Assembly (NCBI RefSeq): GCF_014204525.1
Contig: NZ_JACHLP010000004.1
Coordinates: forward strand, 186,001 to 250,000
DNA length: 64,000 nt
Direction: 5' to 3'
Origin: Roseateles oligotrophus
GTDB lineage: Bacteria > Pseudomonadota > Gammaproteobacteria > Burkholderiales > Burkholderiaceae_C
Shown here: positions 56,474-63,499 of the stretch, in pieces
How the letters are laid out: every line of letters begins with the position of its first letter
How positions within the stretch are numbered: position 1 is the stretch's first letter
Notes under the pieces: generated by a model
What the model was told of the DNA's origin: nothing
What the model saw: the letters and a program-made list of their open reading frames with translations, nothing else
Database searches by the model: none
Made by a program: the position numbers and the translations under genes

Positions 56474-59334
56474 TAGTGTTCCGTTGCCCCAGCCATTGGC
56501 CGTAGTTTCGAGGCGGGAACGATGTCGTTGAATTTGCCGCTGCGCAGGGTGCCGTCAATGGCCGACATGCCGGCCTCGAACTCGTGCTCGAACTGCCGGA
56601 GTGAATGCAGTGACAGGTAAAAATAGTCCGCGACATCGGCATCGAGCAAGTGGTTCTGGTCTTCGCCAAACTCGGGCAAGGACAGCACTCGGCCAATGCT
56701 CAGATTGTCAAAGTTGAGCATTCGCTTGCCGCCATTGATTTGGATCAGCCGTCGCACCGCGATGGCATGTGAGAGCCTGAGAAGGTCGGACTCGTCCTTG
56801 AGCAAGATAGTGTGGGAGTCGGCATCGCGATTCAATTCGTAGATGAGGCTGTTCCAGTCCGAGCGGTCCGACTTGCAGCCGATCATCCGCGTCTGTGGTT
56901 CGGGTTCGGCCAGGATATTTCCGGCTTGCAACTCATCCCGGCTGGTGTTGAAAGTGATGGCCAGGCATTTGTCCGAGTGGGCAGAGAAAAAGCTTGTGGC
57001 ATTGCGGCCATCGCCCAGCCCGGCGAGCACATCGGCCAGGCTGCGTACTTTGACCTCGCCCTTATCACGTTCCATGATGAGTTGGATGTGCTTGGCCTGT
57101 ATCGGCTTGCCCACATAGTGATTGGCGATGACGCCGTACAGAACCCCCGTCATCAGCGTGTTCTCGCCGGGCGTGCGTTGGTTCGCGACCAAGGCCAGCG
57201 CCGACTGCTGCACGCGTGCCGGATCGACCGCCGCCACCTGGTTGACGATGCTGCGGAAGTGGCGCAGCCGCGCGTTTTCTCGGATATAGGCCAGGTTGAT
57301 CGTGTCCTCTGCGCGCAGCCTGACGTTTTTGCGGAACAGCGCGTTCTCGCGGCTGTAGTCGAAGGCCGGCGCGTCTTTGGGTAGGGCCGCCATCAGGCCG
57401 GTGCGGCCTTGCTCCAGCACATAAGGCGTGAGGATGATGATGACCTCGTCGCGGTTGGAGGCTTCTTTTTTCGAGCGGAACAGCGCGCCGATATAGGGCA
57501 GTTCACCCAGCACAGGCGTTGCATCCCTCACCTCGTCCCGGGTGCGGCTGATCAGCCCGCCGATGATGAGTGGGGTGCTGTTCGGGATGCGCGCATAGGT
57601 TTGTACGCGGCGGGTCGACACGGCTGGCGCCGCGGCAAGCACCACATCGCCAGGGCTGCGGATTTGGGTCCCCAAATTGGCCACCGTGGTCGACACGGCG
57701 GCATCGACCTGCAGGCTGACCTCGTGACCCTCGTTGTCGATGCGCGGACGCACATTCAGTTGGATGCCGGTGGGGAGATAGAAAAAGCTGTATGAAACGC
57801 GGGCGTCACCGCCGGACGATGTGTCGCGGCTGGTCGCGATTGGGATGTCGGTGCCGACCCGGATGCTGGCCTGGCGGTTGTCCAAGGTCAGCACGCTGGG
57901 GCGGGCCAGCACTTCGGCCTTGCCCGTCTGCACCAGCGCTTCGACCTTGATGAAAAAGGTCCGCGCCGCCGCTTCGATGGCGCTGTTGCGAGTGAAGGCC
58001 AGGGTGTTTGTGCCGGAGCCGGCGGTGAGCGAGCCGATTGCGAGCGTGTTCAAACCCTGCTGGTAGTTCCATTGCACACCCAGATCGCGCAAACCGGTGG
58101 AGGTGACTTCAAGCACCATGGCCTCGATCACGATCTGGCGCGCTGGCGTATCGATGGACTCGCTGATGGCCTTGCGGAGCTGGCTGAACTGTTCGGGGCG
58201 GTCTGGGTTGTACAACACCATCAGCTGCGAGGTTGGCGACGACAAGGTCTCGGTTGACAGGCGGCTGCTCGTGCCCAGGATGGCGGTCAAGCCACCTTGC
58301 CCCGAGCCGGTCGGCGCCACCGTTCCGTCAGCGGCCGCACCCACCAAGCCAACATCCTGCGGATTGGGCCCGGGCATGCGAATCACGATGGGCAATTCCT
58401 GGTTCCGTACCAGGCGCGGAAGGGTCGGCACGGCGCCTGGGCTGGACGGACTCATCATGCCGCCCTGCAATTGGCCAGGGCCAAACAAGGGGTTCGGCAA
58501 TGTGTTGTTGCCGAAGGCGCCGCCGCTGCCATAGGTACCAGAACCGGGGTAAATAGACGTTTGCGCCAAGCCGCCCGATGGCCGTTCTGCGGCAACGACG
58601 TTGAAGCCCATGGCCTTGAGCATGCCGATGGCGCTGTCGGCGTCGATATAGGCTAGATTGATGGTCTGCGTTTGCAGATCGGCCAGCGGAATATCGGTTT
58701 CGCTTTTATTGCGCGAGGCGATGATGGCCGATACCGCGGGCTCGATCAGCGCGTTGTCGGGATTGCTGCTGCCCGGCTCGGGGCTGACCATGCCGCGCAG
58801 CCAGAGTTGCGGCAGCTGCCCCGGTCTGCGCAGGTAGCCGAAGCGCATGAGCAATTTCCGTTTGTGCGCGTCCGTGCGCACCAGAACCGGCCCGACTGCG
58901 ACCACGGACGCTGGCACGGCGATCTGCGCTTGTTGCGCCTCGGTGGCCGAGCCGTAGTCGTGGGTGATCTCCAGCTGTGTGATGAGCGAGCTGATCAACT
59001 CGACGATGGCCCGGTTGTCCATCCGTGGCAGGTCGATGAGTTGCGTCGGCCCCTTGGCTGCCTGGGCCGTCGGGCCGGGCAGGCCCTGAAGCAGGCCGGA
59101 CGGAGGCTCCGGCTGCACGCTCGGAGGCTGGGCCCAGGCCGGCAAATTCAGTGGGGCCGGCTGCCCCTTGGCCGGAGCTGACGGGGCGGCTGCGCCCTGC
59201 GCTTGCTGGGCCGCAGTTGTTGGCTGTGTAGGCCCGGCCAGGGCCAGCGTTAGCACAGCAAACAGGCAGCCGCCGCCCACAACGACCTTGATCGGGGGCC
59301 GCCGATGGCGGCACTTTCTCAGGCGCGCAACCAA
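56473..59334 (-). CDS. Secretin with a long C-terminal extension
   Basis: Outer-membrane secretin-type protein of 953 residues. It begins with a basic region and hydrophobic segment (VVVGGGCLFAVLTLALAG), a Pro/Gln-rich linker, ring-building N domains (near 98-125, and TINLAYIDADSAIGMLKAMG near 222), a Gly/Ser/Asn-rich linker near 255-300, then the secretin domain from about 400 (RQIVIEAMVLEVTSTGLRDL) to about 640, with the signature LIIGGLISRTRDEV, PVLGELPYIGALFRS and DEVIIILTPYVLEQG. After this an extension of about 310 residues (with GENTLMTGVLYGVIANHYVG and FSAHSDKCLAITFNTSRDEL) has no known match. The start is a TTG two bases after the preceding stop; a later GTG is also possible. The base composition is lower in GC than the flanks. 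It is second in an operon with the unknown secreted protein. Confidence 0.85.
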   Translation of the reverse strand: MVARLRKCRHRRPPIKVVVGGGCLFAVLTLALAGPTQPTTAAQQAQGAAAPSAPAKGQPAPLNLPAWAQPPSVQPEPPSGLLQGLPGPTAQAAKGPTQLIDLPRMDNRAIVELISSLITQLEITHDYGSATEAQQAQIAVPASVVAVGPVLVRTDAHKRKLLMRFGYLRRPGQLPQLWLRGMVSPEPGSSNPDNALIEPAVSAIIASRNKSETDIPLADLQTQTINLAYIDADSAIGMLKAMGFNVVAAERPSGGLAQTSIYPGSGTYGSGGAFGNNTLPNPLFGPGQLQGGMMSPSSPGAVPTLPRLVRNQELPIVIRMPGPNPQDVGLVGAAADGTVAPTGSGQGGLTAILGTSSRLSTETLSSPTSQLMVLYNPDRPEQFSQLRKAISESIDTPARQIVIEAMVLEVTSTGLRDLGVQWNYQQGLNTLAIGSLTAGSGTNTLAFTRNSAIEAAARTFFIKVEALVQTGKAEVLARPSVLTLDNRQASIRVGTDIPIATSRDTSSGGDARVSYSFFYLPTGIQLNVRPRIDNEGHEVSLQVDAAVSTTVANLGTQIRSPGDVVLAAAPAVSTRRVQTYARIPNSTPLIIGGLISRTRDEVRDATPVLGELPYIGALFRSKKEASNRDEVIIILTPYVLEQGRTGLMAALPKDAPAFDYSRENALFRKNVRLRAEDTINLAYIRENARLRHFRSIVNQVAAVDPARVQQSALALVANQRTPGENTLMTGVLYGVIANHYVGKPIQAKHIQLIMERDKGEVKVRSLADVLAGLGDGRNATSFFSAHSDKCLAITFNTSRDELQAGNILAEPEPQTRMIGCKSDRSDWNSLIYELNRDADSHTILLKDESDLLRLSHAIAVRRLIQINGGKRMLNFDNLSIGRVLSLPEFGEDQNHLLDADVADYFYLSLHSLRQFEHEFEAGMSAIDGTLRSGKFNDIVPASKLRPMAGATEH

Positions 59335-59336
59335 GC

Positions 59337-61067
59337 TTAGTTGACCCTGTTGATGCTGAGTGGCCGCTCCTGGGTCAGCAGCACCGTGGAGCCGTCGGCC
59401 AGGGTCTTGATGCGAGGGCCGCCGGTGATGTCGTAACGCGGCATCACCCGGTCGGCCATGGGCCAGGGCCAGGGGTAGCCTGCATAGGCACCGGTGACAG
59501 AAGCCTCCTGCGTGAGCTGGCCCATGATGCCGTCGATATCAGACTGGGCGGTGACACGAGTGCGCAGCTCGTTAGCGCCGATGGTGGCGCCGCCTAAGGC
59601 CGAGGTCTGCACCATTGCGGTGATCGCTGGCCACAAGGTCGTCGGCAGCGAACCGCCCGAGGCAAGCAAGAGGCCAATCGACGTCGCGCCGCTTGTCAGC
59701 GTTGCTACACCCACGCGCGCCCCCCTGGCGCCGTTCACGGTGCCGTTGTTCGCCAGCACATACTGCTGCGTCGCGATCGCCGCGCCCTGTCCGGCTGCGG
59801 TGGCAAGCATCGCGGGTACGACCAGCGCCGTGCCCATGCCAGCCGTTCCAGCTGTCGAAATGCCGGCGACCACGATTGTTGCGGCGTACAAGGCAGGCTT
59901 GCGAATACAGGATGCGACCGTTGGTTCCTTGAGGTCAGGCGCCATCGAAGCCTTGATGGTGAACCACACCGCACCCGTGTTGCGTTGAAACACTTCGCCA
60001 GGTTTCACGATGCCGTAGTAGAGGCAGCCGATTTGCTCCAGCGTGACCAGCACGGGGTAATCCGTTTTGTTCTGGATCTGGAAGCCCGGAGACACGCCGG
60101 GGGATACCGGCTGGAACACCGTGCCGAGCTGCCCGGGCCATTGCCTTTGCACATGGGCCACGCGCAATTCCAAAGGTTTCCTGTTCATACCCACAACCTG
60201 ACTACCGGGATTCAGGTAGAAACGGTTGCCGATATTGTTTTTGCCCCCCGGCGCCAATTCGATGTATTCGGGAGTGCGCGACACCTCGTACCAGTCGCTC
60301 GAGTTCGTGCCACTCTCTTCACGCCACTTGGTCTTGGTCACCTGGGTGAGGGTCCGCATATCGAGCCAGACATTGTCCTTCGTCAATGTTCCGAACTTCA
60401 GGTGCCCGACTTCCTGGCCGCCGATCGGCGCAACCCCTCGCACGAAACAAGTGCTGCCGCTCACGGAGCAGGTCCTGGCAACTGGGTTGACGGAAATGGT
60501 GTCGCCAGCCGCTGTGAAGGAAATATTGTCGATGCTGCGCGAAACGGTGTTGGCCGCCAGCTTGCCGGAGTCCATCACGCTACCGTCGCGTTTGTAGCTC
60601 GTCAAAACCCAGCCTTCGTTGCTTGCCCCGTTGACGTCCAGCGTTATGCGCGCGCCTTGCCCGAGATCCAAGGCGATGCGGCCGACCGAATAAGCCGATA
60701 CTGGATAGACAGCGGCAGGGGCAGCCCAAGCATTCGTCTTGGCGAAATCCATATAGGTCTTGCCAGCCGCGAAATCCACGACCAAGGGCACGGCGCCGGC
60801 CGTGCCGCCGACCGGCATCAAGAAAAGCTCGGTCTCGGTACGCTTGACTTCATTGAATGAATTCGAGGGGTTATCAAGAAACCAGCGCAAAGGGCCGTAC
60901 TCGACCAGATGGCGACCGCCCTCCAGCACGACGTAGCGCGCGTTCATGATCTGTGTTTGGTTCAGGCTGACACCCGCGATAGGCTGCTGGGCCATCGAAT
61001 AACTGGGCAGCCAGGCCGTGCAGAGGAGCAGAGTGCGAACAAAGCGAAAATAACTTGTGCTGTACAT
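59337..61067 (-). CDS. Unknown secreted protein, partner of the secretin
   Basis: About 576 residues. The start at 61067 (MYSTSYFRFVRTLLLCTAWL) follows AAAGGA nine bases upstream and yields a signal peptide ending near MAQQP. The N-terminal half is beta-rich (for example LVVDFAAGKTYMDFAKTN). Near 327-370 is a compact conserved-looking block (PVLVTLEQIGCLYYGIVKPG, then NTGAVWFTIKA). Residues about 384-500 are an Ala/Gly/Thr-rich hydrophobic region (AATIVVAGISTAGTAGMGTA and GVATLTSGATSIGLLLASGG) like a membrane-inserting segment. The C-terminus is charged and polar. Not recognised as a family. It is first in an operon with the secretin, two bases ahead. Confidence 0.8.
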   Translation of the reverse strand: MYSTSYFRFVRTLLLCTAWLPSYSMAQQPIAGVSLNQTQIMNARYVVLEGGRHLVEYGPLRWFLDNPSNSFNEVKRTETELFLMPVGGTAGAVPLVVDFAAGKTYMDFAKTNAWAAPAAVYPVSAYSVGRIALDLGQGARITLDVNGASNEGWVLTSYKRDGSVMDSGKLAANTVSRSIDNISFTAAGDTISVNPVARTCSVSGSTCFVRGVAPIGGQEVGHLKFGTLTKDNVWLDMRTLTQVTKTKWREESGTNSSDWYEVSRTPEYIELAPGGKNNIGNRFYLNPGSQVVGMNRKPLELRVAHVQRQWPGQLGTVFQPVSPGVSPGFQIQNKTDYPVLVTLEQIGCLYYGIVKPGEVFQRNTGAVWFTIKASMAPDLKEPTVASCIRKPALYAATIVVAGISTAGTAGMGTALVVPAMLATAAGQGAAIATQQYVLANNGTVNGARGARVGVATLTSGATSIGLLLASGGSLPTTLWPAITAMVQTSALGGATIGANELRTRVTAQSDIDGIMGQLTQEASVTGAYAGYPWPWPMADRVMPRYDITGGPRIKTLADGSTVLLTQERPLSINRVN

Positions 61068-61198
61068 ACCAAGGTTTCCTTTGTTGCTGGACCTTTGACG
61101 GTCTTTACGGGCGCCGAGGAGGGTACAGGGACTCTGTGTCATCTCATGTAGAGACTAACCCTGGCGTTGGTTTCGGCGACTAGGGTCCACTTCAAGCA

Positions 61199-61348
61199 CT
61201 AGGCTTGACTGTTAGCTGCTCGGGGCTTGCTAGCTTGGCCAAGCAGGCGCAAGTGCAGGGAGCGCAAGGCGTATAGCAGCATGAATTGCGCCCAGACCAG
61301 CAAGAGCCCAAGGCCGAGGGCCGCCGACAGCCCGCCGTGCGCGGCCGT
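61199..61348 (-). pseudogene. 3' remnant of a membrane-protein gene
   Basis: About 50 residues at the end of a minus-strand frame (ALTAAHGGLSAALGLGLLLV, then WAQFMLLYALRSLHLRLLG) look like a real membrane-protein C-terminus. Upstream of residue ALTA the frame runs into the opposite strand of the IS256-type fragment, so the rest was lost. The family is unknown. Confidence 0.35.
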
Positions 61349-61351
61349 CAG

Positions 61352-61546
61352 AGCGTGAATGCGCGGCTGCGCAAGATCATCAAGACGCGCGGACACTTCC
61401 CCAGTGACGATGCGGCGACCAAGCTGATCTGGTTGGCCTTGAGAAACATCACCCAAGACTGGGGACGCCCAGGGCATAACTGGAAATCTGCGATGAACCA
61501 GTTTGCGATCCTCTATGAAGATCGGTTCACGAAACCCAGCACGTAA
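61352..61546 (+). pseudogene. IS256-family transposase, C-terminal fragment
   Basis: SVNARLRKIIKTRGHFPSDD, followed by WLALRNITQDWGRPGHNWKS and AMNQFAILYEDRFTKPST, is the C-terminal end of a Mutator/IS256-type transposase. The N-terminal 300 or so residues are missing, and the DNA before residue S belongs to another sequence. About 65 bases after the stop ACACATAAATTCGGACAGGC resembles the right terminal repeat of this IS family, ending near 61616. Confidence 0.8.
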
Positions 61547-61658
61547 ACTACCCACCCAGCTTCACGAGATCAGTGAAGCTTCAATGAGCCTCATACACAT
61601 AAATTCGGACAGGCCCGCCAACCCATTAGCCCCAGGGAATGGGGTTTTGCAGACTTTC

Positions 61659-61672
61659 CCTAACTGTTAGGC
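61659..61672 (+). other. Integron-type core recombination site
   Basis: GTTAGGC at 61666-61672 is a perfect GTTRRRY core site placed three bases before the cassette gene's ATG, as at the start of integron cassettes. Together with CCTAAC at 61659-61664 it forms a 13-base palindrome, either a collapsed attC or part of an attI-like site. Confidence 0.6.
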
Positions 61673-61675
61673 TTT

Positions 61676-62578
61676 ATGCATTACTTTCTCCGACAACTCG
61701 TACTGGCTAGAACCCCTGAAATCTTGATCACTAACGACGAATTTCAGGCAATAAAGATTGCGCGCAATGTACTCACAAGTGCCTTTGCGCTAGAGGAAGC
61801 TTACGATCTGGTAGTTGGCAACTACATCGAACTAGAACAAGATGTTCTAACGGCCTCCGTATCTGAGGTATGCCGTCAAGCACAGGCTTACAACGATTTT
61901 TTTGGTCTGCGCTCAACGATTAATCGACGCTTCGTCAATCTTCTTTCGGCTTGCCGGTCTTACATCGATCAGACGCCACAGCGACTCAAGAATTGCACGG
62001 AGGATCCTATATTTGCACGTGAACAATTCAAAACTTGCCTGAGTGGACACTACGACGCTTCGTTTTCGTATCGTTTTCTTGAGGCACTTCGCAACCATGT
62101 TCAACACTGCGGCTTAGCAGTCCATCGAGTCAGCACCAACAGTCGTTGGGTCGAAGCCAACAACAATAGACATCTGGAAGTTTCGGTGGAGCCTTTCGCG
62201 AATCGGAAATTTCTCTCAACAGACTCAAGGTTCAAGAAAAGCGTCCTCGATGAAACCCCAGAAGATATTCCACTCTTAGCCCATCTTCGAACTTACATGG
62301 AAGCGATTGGCAATGCACACCAAGTAGTTCGTAGTGCAGTATCAGTCTCAACCATAAGTGCCCGCGGAAGGATCGAAGCGCACATCAAAGCTTATGCAGA
62401 TATCAACGATGGCGTCACCATTGGCTTAGCTGCGGTGGCGATCGAGGAGCATCGGCAAGAGTACAAAGAAACTGTTCCGTTACTTTTGGAATGGGACGAT
62501 GTGCGCCTGAAGCTGGAAAAGAGAAATTCAAGCCTCCAAGGCTTGGCGAACAGAGTCTTCGTTAGTCGAGGAAGCTAA
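61676..62578 (+). CDS. Cassette-borne HEPN-like protein
   Basis: 300-residue protein of clearly lower GC content than its surroundings, with many AT-rich codons, so recently acquired. Not assignable to a named family. Near residue 139 it holds R-N-H-V-Q-H in FLEALRNHVQHCGLAVHRV, which fits the R-X4-H (R followed by N) catalytic motif of HEPN-domain RNases found in toxins and defence systems. The chain is otherwise mostly helical (NVLTSAFALEEAYDLVVGNY, MEAIGNAHQVVRSAVSVSTI). No partner antitoxin is within the cassette. Its start follows an integron-type core site by three bases, and an attC follows its stop. HEPN assignment is from motif and helical context only. Confidence 0.75.
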   Translation: MHYFLRQLVLARTPEILITNDEFQAIKIARNVLTSAFALEEAYDLVVGNYIELEQDVLTASVSEVCRQAQAYNDFFGLRSTINRRFVNLLSACRSYIDQTPQRLKNCTEDPIFAREQFKTCLSGHYDASFSYRFLEALRNHVQHCGLAVHRVSTNSRWVEANNNRHLEVSVEPFANRKFLSTDSRFKKSVLDETPEDIPLLAHLRTYMEAIGNAHQVVRSAVSVSTISARGRIEAHIKAYADINDGVTIGLAAVAIEEHRQEYKETVPLLLEWDDVRLKLEKRNSSLQGLANRVFVSRGS

Positions 62579-62661
62579 ACGTCAATGACGTCTTGCACCC
62601 GAAATGGTCGCATGAGCCTCCCTGTTTTCTTACTTAAGCAAAACGGTGCCTTCGCTCCCCA

Positions 62662-62778
62662 GCCTAACTGGGGGTTCAACGCGGACGCCAACATAAGCCA
62701 TGCCTTCGGCATTCTCATGGCTTTTGTTGGTGCCCTCCAGCCTTCGGCTTCCGGCACCGGTTAACCATGGCGTTAGAC
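62662..62778 (+). other. attC recombination site of an integron cassette
   Basis: 117-base element. R'' GCCTAAC (62662-62668), five-base spacer, L'' GTTCAACG; L' GGTTAAC near 62759-62765, and R' GTTAGAC (62772-62778). L'' and L' pair except for one unpaired base, as expected of attC. Between them is an imperfect stem (GCCAACA and TAAGCCATG pairing with CATGGCTT and TGTTGG). This fits all structural rules for attC. A cassette boundary is expected at G/TTAGAC, 62772. Confidence 0.9.
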
Positions 62779-62780
62779 CT

Positions 62781-63158
62781 GTGAAATACAAGCACATCGA
62801 TTCCGCGCTGCACAACTTCGGCCACTCGTTTGTGAGTCTGATGAACTACGTCGACGATGTGTATGTCTGCGACCTCATTAGCAGCATGGCACTGGGCAGG
62901 CCGCAGAATGAAGTCAAAATCGATTTCTCTGCAGGAGTCAGCAGCCTGCCGCATGGCAGCCCGGCGCCGTTGATTAAGTCGGTCGAGTACTGGCAAGCGT
63001 GGCTTCCGAAGCTGCTGGAAAGTCAGAACGTCAATCCCGGTTCTCTTGGTCCAATCGTGCTTCGGTATAGGCTTACGCGTCTAGGTCCGGAGGTTGTCGT
63101 TGAGTCCACGGATGATCGTGGATGTGCGCACAAGGTGTTTGTCTCGAGCACGCTGTAG
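62781..63158 (+). CDS. Second cassette gene, hypothetical
   Basis: 125 residues from a GTG at 62781 (VKYKHIDSALHNFGHSFVSL), placed three bases behind the R' box of the attC as is usual for cassette genes. A longer frame to 62700 lies inside the attC and is rejected. No known family, signal peptide or membrane segment. The sequence is globular with IDFSAGVSSLPHGSPAP and a conserved-looking RYRLTRLGPEVVVES end. Cassette proteins of this size are generally uncharacterised. Confidence 0.7.
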   Translation: MKYKHIDSALHNFGHSFVSLMNYVDDVYVCDLISSMALGRPQNEVKIDFSAGVSSLPHGSPAPLIKSVEYWQAWLPKLLESQNVNPGSLGPIVLRYRLTRLGPEVVVESTDDRGCAHKVFVSSTL

Positions 63159-63198
63159 TTCTTCCAATGCCAAGCCCCGCCGCTCAATCGCCGCACAG

Positions 63199-63282
63199 GT
63201 CTAACCAGTCTACAAGGACTTCCCACCGCTTCAAGCTCCAATAGCAAGACCTGACCCTTCGGGGTCTTTTCCATTTCTAGAC
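63199..63282 (+). other. Degenerate attC site of the second cassette
   Basis: R''-type GTCTAAC at 63199-63205 follows the second cassette gene by 41 bases. The matching R' is only TCTAGAC at 63276-63282, and L boxes are not clear, so the site is either decayed or recombined. Its TAGACCTGTG echoes the start of the second cassette. Confidence 0.35.
63253..63270 (+). terminator. Small intrinsic terminator
   Basis: GACCC-TTCG-GGGTC followed by four T's; lies within the degenerate attC after the second cassette gene and can end plus-strand transcription. Confidence 0.5.
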
Positions 63283-63401
63283 CTGTGTTCTGAACAGCGG
63301 CAAACGCAACGAGGAACAGACTGAACATCTACAAACGGGCTTGCTGCGGACCCTGCCGCTACCCCAGATACGAACCGCTCAGCAAGACCCCATTCGTTCG
63401 T

Positions 63402-63433
63402 CGTTGTTGGCTCGGCGCACCGAGCGTACAACG
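63402..63433. other. 32-base palindromic hairpin
   Basis: CGTTGT and GCTCGG pair with CCGAGC and ACAACG around loop CGCA, with a two-base internal loop. It lies 66 bases downstream of the response-regulator stop on the other strand. It could be a terminator without T-run, or the stem of another decayed attC. No gene is seen in 63283-63499. Confidence 0.4.
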
Positions 63434-63499
63434 GACGGGTTATCGGGTTCACTTGCTGCCGGTCTGATCTGTGGCCCCATCGTGGTGCGACCCTGTCAC

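Noticed and set aside
56473-59334. A type II secretion GspD or type IV pilus PilQ gene.
   Set aside because: No other gene of those systems is adjacent and the C-terminal extension is foreign to both.
61286-61546. A full small gene of 86 residues starting at 61286.
   Set aside because: Only residues from 61352 match a transposase; the N-terminal part is unrelated sequence, so it is a fragment.
61659-61672. A complete attI site.
   Set aside because: The two core sequences are only one base apart and no intI is present; attI needs a wider spacing and flanking repeats.
62700-63158. A longer start for the second cassette gene.
   Set aside because: The first 27 residues are translated from the attC element; the GTG at 62781 fits cassette layout.
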